A stretch of 58,726 bases of DNA from CAYTTA01 sp964440655 (GCA_964440655.1 CAYTTA010000007.1:1-58726); one strand, 5' to 3'; positions 6,504 to 16,519 are shown, counted from the first letter of the stretch. A program made the numbers and translations. Notes: generated by a model from the letters alone, not told the origin.

Positions 6504-9218
6504 TCACTCATCACGCAACCGTTTATCCAGCTCCTCCATCAGCTCGCCGTACCGCCTCCACTCCATCCGGTCGAGTGCCTGCATCATCTGCTGCCAGAGT
6601 GAACGGATCTCATCCAGCTCTTCCGACTCGCGTTGCAGCAAGAGGGGGACTTCCGCGCCCGACTGAGGGCCCCCCGCAGGCAGGGCCGCCGGTCCGGGCA
6701 TATCGGGCGATACCCCGAAGAGTTCACGGATCGCCTGGCCGATCGAAGGCTGCATGGAGACGTTGTCTCCGATCGCCACGATCACCCGCTGCAGCTGCGG
6801 GATGTCGACCCCTTCGGCAAGCAGGAATACAGGCTCCACGTAGAGGAATGAATTTTCGACCGGGATCACCATCAGATTGCCCCGTATCACGCTCGATCCG
6901 CGCTGGTCCCAGAGAGCAAGCTGTCTTGAGATCTCGGGGTCCTGGTCAATCCGTGCGTCGATCTGTGCCGGTCCGTAGATGAGCCGGTCCTTGGGGAGCC
7001 GGTAGACCACCATCTCGCCATAGTTGTCCGCATCCGATTTGGCGGCAAGCCAGCCGATCATGTTGTCCCTGTTTTCCGGGGTGGTGGGACTGATGAGCAT
7101 GAATTCCAGCCGCTCCTCACCCGGCAGCCGTGCCAGTACATAGTAGGGCTCCATGACCCGCCGGATCCCGGCGTACTTCTCGTTCGGACGGGTCCAGAGA
7201 TCCTCCTGGTTGTAGAAGAGCTGGGGGTGGGTCATGTGGTAGCGGTTGAAGATCTCCAGCTGGATCTCGAACAGATCCTGGGGGTAGCGGAAGTGATGTT
7301 CCAGACCGGAGGGAAGGTTTTCCAGCGGCTGGAAAAGGCCGGGGAAGATTCTCCGGTAGACCCGCAGAACGGGATCCTCCTCATCGACAATGTAGTAGTC
7401 GACCGATCCTTCATAGGCATCGACCACCACCTTGACGGAGTTGCGGATGTAGTTGAACCTTCCGTGGGGCTGGGAGTAGGGGAAATGGGAGGAGGTGGTA
7501 TAGGCATCCTGGATCCAGTAGAGCCGCCCCTCATTCAGGACAAGGTAGGGATCGCTGTCCAGGGAAAGGAAGGGGGTGATGCGTCGGATCCTCTCCTGAA
7601 CACTGCGCCAGATCTGTAGCCGGCTCTCCTCGTGAATGTAGTTGGAGAGGATCAGGTTGATGTCCCCGAGCTGCCAGGCGAAAAGGATTTTTTTCCAGAA
7701 ACTGTCGATCGGGATTCCGCCCTGTCCGCTGTAGTGGGTGTAGACATTCTGATCCCCGAAGGGGTAGTTGAGCTCCGGCACCAGGGTGTTGACGACGTAG
7801 TATCCGCTGCTGTTTTCACCGTAGTAGATCTCCGGCCGCTCGATCTGCAGATCCGGATGAGGGGAAACCGGGGGGATGTCCCGGATCAGAAAGACCGGCT
7901 CCCCCTGACGGTTGGTCTCGGTCACCGGGTTCATCACAAGTCCGTATCCGTGGGTATACTGTAGGTGGCGGTTCACCCAGGTGTCGGACTGACTGGGCAG
8001 ATTCCGGGCGATCTCCCTTGAGGCGAGCATCGTCTGCAGAACCCGGTCACCCACCAGGTAGCGGTCGTTGTCCACACTGTAGAACTCATAGTAGGAGCGG
8101 ATCTCCTGAAGCTGCCGGTAGGTCTGAATCAGCAGGCGTGGATCCCAAAGCCGGATGTTGTCGATCACATCCTGATTTCTGCGGATGTCCTCGAACGTGA
8201 GCGTATCGCCCCCTTCATACTCGATCTCCCGGATCTTGTCGAGTCCGTACGCCAGCCGGGTAAGCCGGATGTTGTTCTCCAGGAAAGGAGTCTCAAGCTC
8301 CAGCTCATTGGGCTCTACACTGAACTGCTGAACCGCCGATGGAATGATCACCCGGCCGAGTGCAAGAACGGCGAGCGCGGTGAAGGCGGTGACCGGGAGG
8401 ATGCGGCGCAGGTTCAGCCGGTTACCCAGAGCCAGGACCAGTGCGGCACCGGCAAGTGTGATCATCAGGACCCAGAGTCCGGGAAGCTCCACATTGATGT
8501 GGGCGTAGGTCGCACCGAATACAATCCCGTCCGGGCGGAGAAGGAGCTGGTACCGTTCGAGCCAGACACCCCATACAAGCAGGAGCAGCCAGATCACGGC
8601 GTTCCAGCGCAGATGTCCGGAGACATCGGGACGCATGCGGATTTCACCCCGCCCGTCACCCGGAGAGAGGAGCCCGGTGATGAGGTAGATGAAGAGCAGC
8701 AGGGCCAGCATGAGGAAAACGAGCAGGGAGAGGGAGATCTGGATCCGTTTCCAGAAGGGGAGCTGAAAGAGGTAAAAACCGATCTCCCTGCCGAAAACAG
8801 GGTCCGACTGGCCGAAAGATTCACTCCAGAAAAATCGGAGGGAGTCGTCCCAGTTCAGATAGAACCCCGCCGCAAAGAGCAGCGCCATGAAGAGGGCGGC
8901 CGATGTGAGAAAGATCCGGAGCTGTCGGTAGCGGGCGGCGCTGCCGAAATGGATGTTGAGCGGCTGGAGCGGGGTTCCTTCAAACTGGACCCAACGGAGC
9001 CGGTCGGCCAGAATTCTGAAATTGGCGACAAGATAGAGGGCGGATATTGCAAAAGCACCCAGTGTGAGCAGGACCTGGGTGCCCCGAATGGTCCAGAAAA
9101 CATGTGAATACCCCAGCTCATTGAGCCACATCCATTCAAAGATGTATCCGGAGCAGATCGTCAGAAGGAGCAGCGGAATCCCGATCAGAAGAAGTAGTCG
9201 CAGTAACCTGGGCTTCAT
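6504..9218 (-). CDS. UPF0182 family large membrane protein
   Basis: This 904-residue protein has about seven hydrophobic segments in the first 300 residues, starting with RLLLLIGIPLLLLTICSGYI. A large soluble part of about 600 residues follows, rich in Tyr, Asp and Arg. The pattern, including FFWSESFGQSDPVFGREIGFYLF and the VYTHYSGQGGIPIDSFWKK region, matches the UPF0182 family, known from actinobacteria, cyanobacteria and clostridia. No function is established. By topology the soluble part probably faces the periplasm. The last 40 residues form a charged amphipathic helix. The gene lies 273 bases downstream of nuoH on the same strand, and I saw no gene or clear terminator in that space. It could be read from the nuo operon or from its own promoter. 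Confidence 0.85.
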   Translation of the reverse strand: MKPRLLRLLLLIGIPLLLLTICSGYIFEWMWLNELGYSHVFWTIRGTQVLLTLGAFAISALYLVANFRILADRLRWVQFEGTPLQPLNIHFGSAARYRQLRIFLTSAALFMALLFAAGFYLNWDDSLRFFWSESFGQSDPVFGREIGFYLFQLPFWKRIQISLSLLVFLMLALLLFIYLITGLLSPGDGRGEIRMRPDVSGHLRWNAVIWLLLLVWGVWLERYQLLLRPDGIVFGATYAHINVELPGLWVLMITLAGAALVLALGNRLNLRRILPVTAFTALAVLALGRVIIPSAVQQFSVEPNELELETPFLENNIRLTRLAYGLDKIREIEYEGGDTLTFEDIRRNQDVIDNIRLWDPRLLIQTYRQLQEIRSYYEFYSVDNDRYLVGDRVLQTMLASREIARNLPSQSDTWVNRHLQYTHGYGLVMNPVTETNRQGEPVFLIRDIPPVSPHPDLQIERPEIYYGENSSGYYVVNTLVPELNYPFGDQNVYTHYSGQGGIPIDSFWKKILFAWQLGDINLILSNYIHEESRLQIWRSVQERIRRITPFLSLDSDPYLVLNEGRLYWIQDAYTTSSHFPYSQPHGRFNYIRNSVKVVVDAYEGSVDYYIVDEEDPVLRVYRRIFPGLFQPLENLPSGLEHHFRYPQDLFEIQLEIFNRYHMTHPQLFYNQEDLWTRPNEKYAGIRRVMEPYYVLARLPGEERLEFMLISPTTPENRDNMIGWLAAKSDADNYGEMVVYRLPKDRLIYGPAQIDARIDQDPEISRQLALWDQRGSSVIRGNLMVIPVENSFLYVEPVFLLAEGVDIPQLQRVIVAIGDNVSMQPSIGQAIRELFGVSPDMPGPAALPAGGPQSGAEVPLLLQRESEELDEIRSLWQQMMQALDRMEWRRYGELMEELDKRLRDE

Positions 9219-9491
9219 GAAGATGATTTAAGTGATCTCTACCGGAGAGAGGAGATGAAGGGTAAAATTACAAATTCAGCGGACGGGATGCACAGTCTTC
9301 GGCCGGATGGGTGCCGGTAGAAGGAGAGGGGCTGCAGGAGTTGTCCGGTACCGCCCCGGGCCATTCGTGAAAATGCCCGGGGATCCGGATCGGAAAAGAG
9401 GCTGGAGAGTTGGCAAATGATTACGCCGTCGCTGGAAGGATCAGCGCGAAAACCAGCCCGTATAATTAGTGTGCGGAATGATGGCGCCGAA

Positions 9492-10490
9492 TCAGCGGAG
9501 CAGCCAGACAACCGCGGCAATGATGGTGAAATTGACGATGCTGAGCGGCAGCAGACGGCCCCAGCAGAGCTCCATCACCTGGTTGAACTTGAATCGGGGA
9601 AGCGTCCAGCGTACCCAGATAAAGAGAAAGACGAAGAAGCCGGTCTTTGCCGTGAAGACCGTCACGTCGAGGATCCCCTTGGCGAGCGCGCTCATCTCCG
9701 GCAGCCAGTAGCCGGCAAAAGGCAGATGGTAGCTTCCGAAGAAGAAGGTGGTGATCAGCATGGAGTTGATCACCACATGCATGTATTCGGCCAGGTAGAA
9801 CATGCCGAACTTCATGGCACTGTACTCGGTATGGAATCCGGCGACCAGCTCCTGCTCGGCCTCCACCAGGTCAAACGGGGTCCGGTTGGACTCGGCAAAT
9901 GCAGCGGTGATGTAGATGATCGCTCCGATCGGATTGATAAAGACAAACCACCAGCTCTCCTGGGCCTCTGCAATCCCCACCACACTGAGGGTGCCGGCCA
10001 GAAGTACCACCGATGCCAGTGCCATCCCCAGGGGGAGCTCATAACTGATCATCTGGGCGGCGGCCCGCATTCCACCCAGCAGGGAGTATTTGGAGTTGGA
10101 GGACCATCCCGCAAGAGTCACCCCGTAGACCCCGAGGGAAGCGGCAGCAAGAAGGAAGAGCACTCCGGCGTTGATGTCGGTCACATAGAGACCGGCACCG
10201 AAGGGGATCACCGCAACCGTGAGAAGGGCGGTGACAACGGGAACCACCGGTGCAAAGGTGTGCATCCATTTGTTGCCATAAAGGGGAGTGACATCCTCCT
10301 TCATGATCAGCTTGAGCACGTCGGCCAGGGGCTGGAAGAGCCCGAGAGGTCCGACCCGGTTCGGTCCGTAACGGTTCTGGATGAATCCGGCGATGCGTCG
10401 CTCCGCATAGACTGTGATGGCTGCCGAGTTGAGCAGCATGAACAGGGCGATTCCCAGAACGATGTAAGAATTTACCGCAGCCTCTACCAT
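9492..10490 (-). CDS. nuoH: NADH-quinone oxidoreductase subunit H
   Basis: NuoH is the membrane subunit of complex I that forms the quinone entry site with NuoB and NuoD and links electron transfer to proton pumping. The 332-residue protein has about eight membrane segments. It carries the conserved loop AERRIAGFIQNRYGPNRVGP near residues 30-49 and the later AESNRTPFDLVEAEQELVAG, whose acidic residues line the quinone channel. It is the last gene of the nuo block here. The usual next gene, nuoI, does not follow. Confidence 0.97.
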   Translation of the reverse strand: MVEAAVNSYIVLGIALFMLLNSAAITVYAERRIAGFIQNRYGPNRVGPLGLFQPLADVLKLIMKEDVTPLYGNKWMHTFAPVVPVVTALLTVAVIPFGAGLYVTDINAGVLFLLAAASLGVYGVTLAGWSSNSKYSLLGGMRAAAQMISYELPLGMALASVVLLAGTLSVVGIAEAQESWWFVFINPIGAIIYITAAFAESNRTPFDLVEAEQELVAGFHTEYSAMKFGMFYLAEYMHVVINSMLITTFFFGSYHLPFAGYWLPEMSALAKGILDVTVFTAKTGFFVFLFIWVRWTLPRFKFNQVMELCWGRLLPLSIVNFTIIAAVVWLLR

Positions 10491-10532
10491 TCGGTCGTCG
10501 TCTTGAAGTCGTTAGTTGAGTGTATTGGCGAT

Positions 10533-12272
10533 TTATGAAACGAGATTTTCCTGCTGCTGACCTTCAAGCACAATTCCAAGCTCCTCGTCCATCCGCTCGT
10601 AGGTCACATCCTGAAATGCGGGAATGGCAGAGCTGATTTCGGTCATGATCTCTCGGGCAGCCCCCGGCCAGGAGAGCTCCAGTCCGAGCCGCCCGCCCAG
10701 CAGCCCCAGCAGATCCCAGAGCGGGAGGCAGTCGACCTTGTTCTCCTCGTTCACCCAGTTGTCAAAGGAGGTCCCGAAGCGGTCCAGGCGGCTTGTGGAC
10801 ATCTCCAGATCGAGATCCCGGCTTGTGTATCTGGTCTCTTTTGCGGGGAAGGTGCGCTGGATCCGGCCATCCACGTTGACGTAGCTGGCTGCATGTTCCA
10901 CGGAGCAGGTGATCGGGAAAAGAAGGTCCGCCCGGCGGGTGGTTTCACTGTGGTTGGTGGCAAACATCACCGTGTACTTTCCATCCAGGTCGCTGTCGGA
11001 AAGGGCACCCCGGTCGATCAGGTGGTCGCTCAGCAGCAGAACCATCTTTGCGGAGGCGACCCGTTTCCTCATTTCATCCTCGTCGACCTCACGGAAGCCG
11101 AGCAGCCGAACACCGGCCGTGTTGGGGGCCTGGTCGTCGGTGATCAGGAATCCGTCCCCGCTTCCCTCCACGATGTGGGGGGTGAAGAGCGGTTCGCCGA
11201 GCCCCAGCAGGTTGGCAAAACGGGAGAGGGCATAGTTCTCTTCAACCGATGCGTGAGGTGAACCGATCACGACCACTCCACTACGGTCGACTTTCCCGAA
11301 CTGCTCGAGGAAGGTCTCGATGGCCAGGTTCCAGGCGACGTTGGCCTGCTCGGTCCCGTCAAGCCGGACAAAGGGGCGGTCGACGCGGTTCTCATTGAAG
11401 AGGCGGAACGCCTCCCGGCTTGCGTCGGGAATCCAGTGGTCGTTCACATGGGGGTTGTGACGGGGGGTGATCCGCATCACCAGATTGTCCCTCGTCCAGA
11501 CATCGATGTTGCTCCCTTTTCCATTGGTTATGTCGATGCCGGGTGTCTGGGCCATCTCCCATACCCTGGCACGGAACCGGAAGTCTGCCGATGTGAGTGC
11601 TCCTACCGGACAGATATCGATGGTGTTCATGGAGTAGGGGTCGTCAAACTCGCGTCCTGGTGCGGTGATCGGATAGTTGTTGTCACCCCGGCGTGTGATG
11701 GTGAGCTGGTGGCTCTTGCTGATCTCGTCGGTGAACCGGACGCAACGGGTACAGTTGATGCACCGCTCCGCGTCGAGAATGACACGGGGGCCGAGCTGAA
11801 CACGCTTCGGCTTGTGGACTTTCTTCACTTCGAAACGGCTCCCTTCCGGACCATACTTGTAGGTCATGATCTGGAGGGGACACTCTCCCGCCTGGTCACA
11901 GATCGGACAATCCAGCGGGTGGTTGATGAGCAGAAACTCCAGATTGTCTTTCTGGGCACGACGTACCAGCTCATCGGTGCGCTGGGTGTTGACCACCATT
12001 CCGTCGGTCATGTCGGTGTTGCAGGAGATCTGAAGTTTGGGAAACCACTGGATCACCCGGTTTCCCTCCTCATCAAGCTCATATTCACCGGTCTCCCGGT
12101 TGCGAACGGGCTGACCCACCCTGACCATGCACTGCCGGCAGTTGCCCGGAATCGAGAGGGAGGGGTGATAGCAGAAAAATGGAACTTCCAGCCCCTGATC
12201 CAGAAGGAACTGGAGAAGCTTCGGCTTCCCTTCAAATTCGTAGCGCGTTCCGTCTATAAATACTTCAGGCAT
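10533..12272 (-). CDS. nuoG: NADH-quinone oxidoreductase subunit G
   Basis: This 579-residue subunit of the complex I peripheral arm carries several Fe-S clusters that pass electrons from NADH towards quinone. The N-terminal [2Fe-2S] ferredoxin fold has its ligands in FFCYHPSLSIPGNCRQC and ISCN. The His/Cys-bound cluster motif is HPLDCPICDQAGECPLQ, and a second [4Fe-4S] site uses CINCTRC plus DICPVG. The C-terminal molybdopterin-like domain is short compared with E. coli NuoG (about 900 residues), as in many Bacteroidota, and shows no cofactor site. The gene is 42 bases upstream of nuoH and 86 bases downstream of nuoF. That second spacer holds a small inverted repeat (GGACTC/GAGTCC, 12295-12314). 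Confidence 0.95.
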   Translation of the reverse strand: MPEVFIDGTRYEFEGKPKLLQFLLDQGLEVPFFCYHPSLSIPGNCRQCMVRVGQPVRNRETGEYELDEEGNRVIQWFPKLQISCNTDMTDGMVVNTQRTDELVRRAQKDNLEFLLINHPLDCPICDQAGECPLQIMTYKYGPEGSRFEVKKVHKPKRVQLGPRVILDAERCINCTRCVRFTDEISKSHQLTITRRGDNNYPITAPGREFDDPYSMNTIDICPVGALTSADFRFRARVWEMAQTPGIDITNGKGSNIDVWTRDNLVMRITPRHNPHVNDHWIPDASREAFRLFNENRVDRPFVRLDGTEQANVAWNLAIETFLEQFGKVDRSGVVVIGSPHASVEENYALSRFANLLGLGEPLFTPHIVEGSGDGFLITDDQAPNTAGVRLLGFREVDEDEMRKRVASAKMVLLLSDHLIDRGALSDSDLDGKYTVMFATNHSETTRRADLLFPITCSVEHAASYVNVDGRIQRTFPAKETRYTSRDLDLEMSTSRLDRFGTSFDNWVNEENKVDCLPLWDLLGLLGGRLGLELSWPGAAREIMTEISSAIPAFQDVTYERMDEELGIVLEGQQQENLVS

Positions 12273-12358
12273 ATCAGATTTCTTTTGGATTCTCGGACTC
12301 CATCCGGTGAGTCCACCCGTAAGGTTTCACCTGTGCCGGCTTCAGACCCGGAAACGGA

Positions 12359-13639
12359 TCAGACGACCGCGTAGGCCGGTTTCTTGCAATAGCTTTCAAA
12401 CTCTTCGCGAAAACGGTTGATCGTATGACGTACCGGCCAGGCTGCCGCGTCGGCCAGTGCGCAGATGGTCCGGCCCTCCATCTGTGTGGTAAGGTCGAGC
12501 AGAAGATCAAGGTCCCTCACTTCTCCCTCGCCTTTGCGGATCTTCATCAGGATCCGGTCGAGCCAGCCGGTTCCTTCCCGGCAGGGGGTGCACTGCCCGC
12601 ACGATTCATGGTGGTAGAACCGTGAGACCCTCCAGAGGAACTCAACCATGTTGGTATCTTCGTCCAGGACCAGGATGCCGGCCGTACCGAGCATGGAACC
12701 GGCACGTCGAAGCGAGTCGCTGTCCATTGTGACCCCTTCCAGCTGATCGGCCCTCAGGACCGGAGTGGAGGAACCTCCCGGAACAATCGCCTTCAGTTTC
12801 TTTCCGTTTCGCATGCCTCCGGCAATCTCATGGATCAGTTCCAGTACGGGAACTCCGGTGGGCAGCTCATAGACCCCGGGCTGGTTCACGTGGCCCGAAA
12901 CTCCGTAAAGAAGGGGACCGGGGTGTGTCTCGGCTCCGATGCTGCGGAACCAGTCGGCCCCGCGATTGATCACCAGGGGGACGTTGGCCAGGGTCTCGAT
13001 GTTGTTGATGGTGGTGGGCCGTCCCCAGAGACCTCTCTGGGCCGGGAAGGGGGGTTTGACCCTCGGATAGCCGCGTTTGCCCTCGATTGACTCGAGCATG
13101 GCGGTCTCCTCCCCGCAGATGTAGGCTCCTGCACCGGAATGGGTCCAGAAGTTGACGCTGAAATCACTGCCGAGGATATTCTTTCCGATAAACCCTTTCT
13201 CCCGGGCTTCGGCCAGCGCATTGTCCACCCGCCGGATCCAGTCGATGTACTCACCCCGAATGTAGACATAGATGTCGCTGCACTGCATGGCCCAGGCGGC
13301 AATGAGAGCCCCCTCAATGAAAAGATGGGGATTGTGCTCGAAGATCATCCGGTCCTTGAAGGTGCCGGGCTCCGATTCGTCCCCGTTGCAGGCCAGGTAG
13401 CGGGGGCCTCCGTCCGGTTCGGGCATGAAGGACCATTTCAGTCCGGCATTGAAACCGGCACCGCCCCGTCCGCGGATGTTGGCCGCTTTCACTTCGTCGA
13501 TGACCGCTTTGCGGTCTCCCTCGCCGATCACTCTCTTCAGCGCTTCATATCCGCCGTTCTGCATATAGACATCAATCCTGTGCAGATCGGGGATATCGGG
13601 TATCAAAACAGGTTCGTAAGATCTCCAGTCGACAGCCAT
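12359..13639 (-). CDS. nuoF: NADH-quinone oxidoreductase subunit F (NADH- and FMN-binding)
   Basis: NuoF oxidises NADH with FMN and passes electrons to its [4Fe-4S] cluster. The 426-residue sequence has the FMN/NADH glycine-rich stretch IRGRGGAGFNAGLKWSF, the acidic NGDESEPGTFKDR segment and the cluster motif SCGQCTPCREG with the fourth cysteine in RTICAL. The length is typical. The ATG begins one base after the nuoE stop, which indicates tight translational coupling. Confidence 0.97.
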   Translation of the reverse strand: MAVDWRSYEPVLIPDIPDLHRIDVYMQNGGYEALKRVIGEGDRKAVIDEVKAANIRGRGGAGFNAGLKWSFMPEPDGGPRYLACNGDESEPGTFKDRMIFEHNPHLFIEGALIAAWAMQCSDIYVYIRGEYIDWIRRVDNALAEAREKGFIGKNILGSDFSVNFWTHSGAGAYICGEETAMLESIEGKRGYPRVKPPFPAQRGLWGRPTTINNIETLANVPLVINRGADWFRSIGAETHPGPLLYGVSGHVNQPGVYELPTGVPVLELIHEIAGGMRNGKKLKAIVPGGSSTPVLRADQLEGVTMDSDSLRRAGSMLGTAGILVLDEDTNMVEFLWRVSRFYHHESCGQCTPCREGTGWLDRILMKIRKGEGEVRDLDLLLDLTTQMEGRTICALADAAAWPVRHTINRFREEFESYCKKPAYAVV

Positions 13640-13640
13640 G

Positions 13641-14180
13641 TCAGTTTTCCTGCGGTTTGGGCTTTCGCATTTTCATCGGTTCGAACTCCGGCATCCTGCC
13701 CTCCTTGATCTCCTCGACCACCTGGTCGGCCTTCTCGGGGGAGAGGTGGTTCACGTAGGCGCCGCTGTTGACCTGCATGACCGGTGCATAGCCGCATGCA
13801 CCCAGGCACTCCACTTCCTGAAGGGTGAAGAGACCGTCTTCGGTAGTCTCGCCGGCACGGATTCCGAGCTTTTCCTCCAGTCGCTGCAGGACTTCGTAAC
13901 CTCCGCAGACCTGGCAGGTGAAGCAGGTGCAGACATCGAGGACCACCTTGCCGCGCTCCTCCTTGTAGTACTGCGTATAGAATTCGGCAACCCCGTGAAC
14001 ATGCGATTCGGGAAGCCCGAGGGTGGCTGCCACCAGTCGTTGCACTTCCGGTTTGACGTGGCCGAACTTTTTCTGGGCAATCCAGAGTACCGGAAGGGTG
14101 GCGGCTTTCGCTTCCGGGTAGCGGGACCGGACTTCTCCGATCTCTGCCAGTTCTTCTTCCGTGAATTCGTATTTCATCAT
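13641..14180 (-). CDS. nuoE: NADH-quinone oxidoreductase subunit E ([2Fe-2S])
   Basis: NuoE is the thioredoxin-fold [2Fe-2S] partner of NuoF. The ligands are in VCTCFTCQVCGG and the later ECLGACGYAP. The last 25 residues form a charged tail with Lys-Pro repeats (KMRKPKPQEN). The frame is open back to 14231 inside nuoD, but that extension is not NuoE-like. I chose the ATG at 14180 (MMKYEFTEEEL), 34 bases after the nuoD stop; the adjacent ATG at 14177 is equally possible. Confidence 0.94.
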   Translation of the reverse strand: MMKYEFTEEELAEIGEVRSRYPEAKAATLPVLWIAQKKFGHVKPEVQRLVAATLGLPESHVHGVAEFYTQYYKEERGKVVLDVCTCFTCQVCGGYEVLQRLEEKLGIRAGETTEDGLFTLQEVECLGACGYAPVMQVNSGAYVNHLSPEKADQVVEEIKEGRMPEFEPMKMRKPKPQEN

Positions 14181-14214
14181 CTGTAAGTCGTAGCCTTTGG
14201 ATTGTCCGCTTCGC

Positions 14215-15507
14215 CTATTTGTCCGCTTCACCCATTACCGGGTCGACGCCACCGATCACGACAACCGTGTCGGCAATCATCTCACCGTCCAGGATGTACT
14301 CCAGGACCTGGAGATTGGCAAAAGAGGGTGCGTTGACCTTCAGTCTCCAGGGGTGACCGGTTCCGTCGCTCTGGATGAAGTAGCCCAGTTCCCCCTTGGG
14401 GGATTCGATGGCATGGTAGGCTTCCGCTCCTTCGGGGGGACAGATACCGGTGTCGGTCATCATGAAATCGTGGATCATTCCCTCCATTGAGTAGTAGACT
14501 TCATCCTTGGAGGGATACGCCTTTTTGGCATCATCGGCCCGCACGGGTCCTTTTGGCAGCTTTTCAAGGCACTGCTGCAGGATGCGGATGCTCTCATGCA
14601 TCTCTTCCATGCGGACGAAGTAGCGGGCGAGGTTGTCTCCCTCCAGCCGTGTGGGAACTTCAAATTCGACCTCGTTATAGCGGGCGTAGGGGGCATATTT
14701 GCGTACATCCACCGCATAACCGCATCCTCTCAGAACCGGGCCCTTGGCGCCGAGATCGATCGCGTCCTCGGGTGAGAGAACACCCACACCGGCGTTCCGG
14801 TCAAAGAAGATCCTGTTGCGGTCCAGAAACTTGTGCCACCCTTTCAGCTCTTCAGGGAAGGTGCGGATGAACTCCCGGATCATCCCCATCGCTTCCGGGG
14901 TGATGTCGTTGGCCACTCCGCCGATCCGGGCGTGGGAGACGGTGAAACGGTGCCCGGTCAGATTGTCCATGATGTCGTAGATCTTCTCCCGCTCCCGGAA
15001 TGTCCAGATGAAGAAGGAGACGGCTCCGGCGTCCATGATCAGGGTTCCCAGCCAGAGAAGGTGGGAGGAGATCCTTGCCAGTTCGCATCCGATCATCCGG
15101 ATCCAGTGGGCCCGTTCGGGGACTTCAACATCGGCGATCTTCTCTACCGCACTGCAGAAGGCCACGTTGTTGTTGTAGGGAGAGAGGTAGTCCATGCGGT
15201 CCGTGTAGGGCATGAACTCCTGATAGGTCTTGTTCTCGGCGATCTTCTCCACGCCGCGGTGGAGGTAGCCGATATCGAGTTTCGACTTCAGGATCGATTC
15301 ACCCCGCAGCTCGAGCAGCAGGCGGAGCACTCCGTGGGTCGCCGGGTGCTGGGGACCCATGTTGAGGACCATCCGTGCGTTGAGCGGATCGTCCGAATCG
15401 AGAACCTCGATCGTTGTATGCTTGTCTTCAAGGCTCTGGTAAAAGCGGGTCTGGTGCTCCTTGAAGAATGTTGGCCGTGAACGGGACTGTAGATCAGAAA
15501 TCTTCAT
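14215..15507 (-). CDS. nuoD: NADH-quinone oxidoreductase subunit D
   Basis: NuoD is the 49-kDa-type subunit, related to hydrogenase large subunits, that forms the quinone pocket with NuoB. The 430-residue protein has the conserved NMGPQHPATHGVLRLLLEL near residue 50. The C-terminus carries ESPKGELGYFIQSDGTGHPWR and the closing IGGVDPVMGEADK. NuoC and NuoD are separate proteins here, not fused as in E. coli. It lies 12 bases after nuoC. Confidence 0.97.
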   Translation of the reverse strand: MKISDLQSRSRPTFFKEHQTRFYQSLEDKHTTIEVLDSDDPLNARMVLNMGPQHPATHGVLRLLLELRGESILKSKLDIGYLHRGVEKIAENKTYQEFMPYTDRMDYLSPYNNNVAFCSAVEKIADVEVPERAHWIRMIGCELARISSHLLWLGTLIMDAGAVSFFIWTFREREKIYDIMDNLTGHRFTVSHARIGGVANDITPEAMGMIREFIRTFPEELKGWHKFLDRNRIFFDRNAGVGVLSPEDAIDLGAKGPVLRGCGYAVDVRKYAPYARYNEVEFEVPTRLEGDNLARYFVRMEEMHESIRILQQCLEKLPKGPVRADDAKKAYPSKDEVYYSMEGMIHDFMMTDTGICPPEGAEAYHAIESPKGELGYFIQSDGTGHPWRLKVNAPSFANLQVLEYILDGEMIADTVVVIGGVDPVMGEADK

Positions 15508-15519
15508 AAAACGTTCGGA

Positions 15520-16032
15520 TTACTCATGTTCCGGGGTAGTGCTCGGCAGTTCGATGGACCCCGGTATTCCGAGCAGCGGGAACTCCTTGCGGAGGGGATA
15601 GTACTGAAAATCCTCCGGCATGTAGATGCGGCGGAGGTCGGGGTGGTTGCGGAATCGGATGCCGTACATGTCAAAAACCTCCCGTTCGTGCCAGTCGGCG
15701 GCTTTCCAGATCCCGGTGACCGAATCGACGGTCGGATCCTCCTCCTCAAGCCAAACTTTCAGGAAGAGGCGGCTCTGGTCACGGAAGGAGAAGAGGTTGT
15801 AGATCACCTCGAAGCGTTCCCCGCTGGTGAAGCGGTCGGCACCGGTCACTTCACTCAGATAGATAAAACCGCGCTCCGTTTTCAGATAGCGGGCCACTTC
15901 GGAAAGTGCGTCCGGCTCGATCCGTATGAAGGTGTCGCCGGAAGAGGTGTAGATATCGAGAATCCGGTCGCCGAAGGCGTCTTTCAGGGCTTCCGCCGTT
16001 TCCTTCAGCGATGGGGAGAGCTGCAATTCCAT
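15520..16032 (-). CDS. nuoC: NADH-quinone oxidoreductase subunit C
   Basis: NuoC is the 30-kDa-type subunit that bridges NuoD and NuoB in the peripheral arm. The 170-residue sequence contains the signature WKAADWHEREVFDMYGIRF and the following DLRRIYMPEDF. The start lies one base after the nuoB stop, which supports the operon. Nothing unusual is seen. Confidence 0.95.
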   Translation of the reverse strand: MELQLSPSLKETAEALKDAFGDRILDIYTSSGDTFIRIEPDALSEVARYLKTERGFIYLSEVTGADRFTSGERFEVIYNLFSFRDQSRLFLKVWLEEEDPTVDSVTGIWKAADWHEREVFDMYGIRFRNHPDLRRIYMPEDFQYYPLRKEFPLLGIPGSIELPSTTPEHE

Positions 16033-16033
16033 A

Positions 16034-16516
16034 TCAGGTGTCGAGCGTTACGGAGTGTTCGTTTCGGATCTTCTGCTGGATCTCCATCAGGGCGTGGAGC
16101 AGAGCGTCCGGACGCGGCGGGCAGCCCGATACATAGACATCAACCGGAAGAAAGTTGTCGACTCCCTGCACCACTCCGTAGCAGCGGTGCATGCCTCCGG
16201 TCGAGGCACAGGCTCCCATGGCGATACACCATTTGGGATCGGGCATCTGGTCCCAGATCCGACGGATGGCGTGAGACATTTTGTAGGTGCACCAGCCGGC
16301 CACGATCATTACGTCGCTCTGACGGGGCGAGAACCGCATCGCCTCCGAACCGAATCGCGCCACATCATAGCGGGGGCCGGCAAAAGCCATCATTTCAATG
16401 GCGCAGCATGCAAGACCCATCGGCATCGGCCAGGCGGCGTTGGACCGCGCCCAGTTGACCAGTGCATCGATACGGGTGGTCAGGTAACCTTCACCCAGAG
16501 CACTTTCCAAACCCAT
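16034..16516 (-). CDS. nuoB: NADH-quinone oxidoreductase subunit B (N2 cluster)
   Basis: NuoB holds the terminal [4Fe-4S] cluster N2, which reduces quinone. The 160-residue sequence has the tandem cysteines of GLACCAIEMMAFAGPRYD, the third ligand in MGACASTGGMHRCYG and the fourth in YVSGCPPRPDALLHAL. All ligands are present and the length is normal. It starts three bases downstream of nuoA. Confidence 0.97.
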   Translation of the reverse strand: MGLESALGEGYLTTRIDALVNWARSNAAWPMPMGLACCAIEMMAFAGPRYDVARFGSEAMRFSPRQSDVMIVAGWCTYKMSHAIRRIWDQMPDPKWCIAMGACASTGGMHRCYGVVQGVDNFLPVDVYVSGCPPRPDALLHALMEIQQKIRNEHSVTLDT

Positions 16517-16519
16517 AAC

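Noticed and set aside
5408..6982. Long open frame antisense to mtaB
   Set aside because: The minus-strand frame has all MtaB cluster ligands; the antisense product is low-complexity Arg/Pro/Gly-rich at its end.
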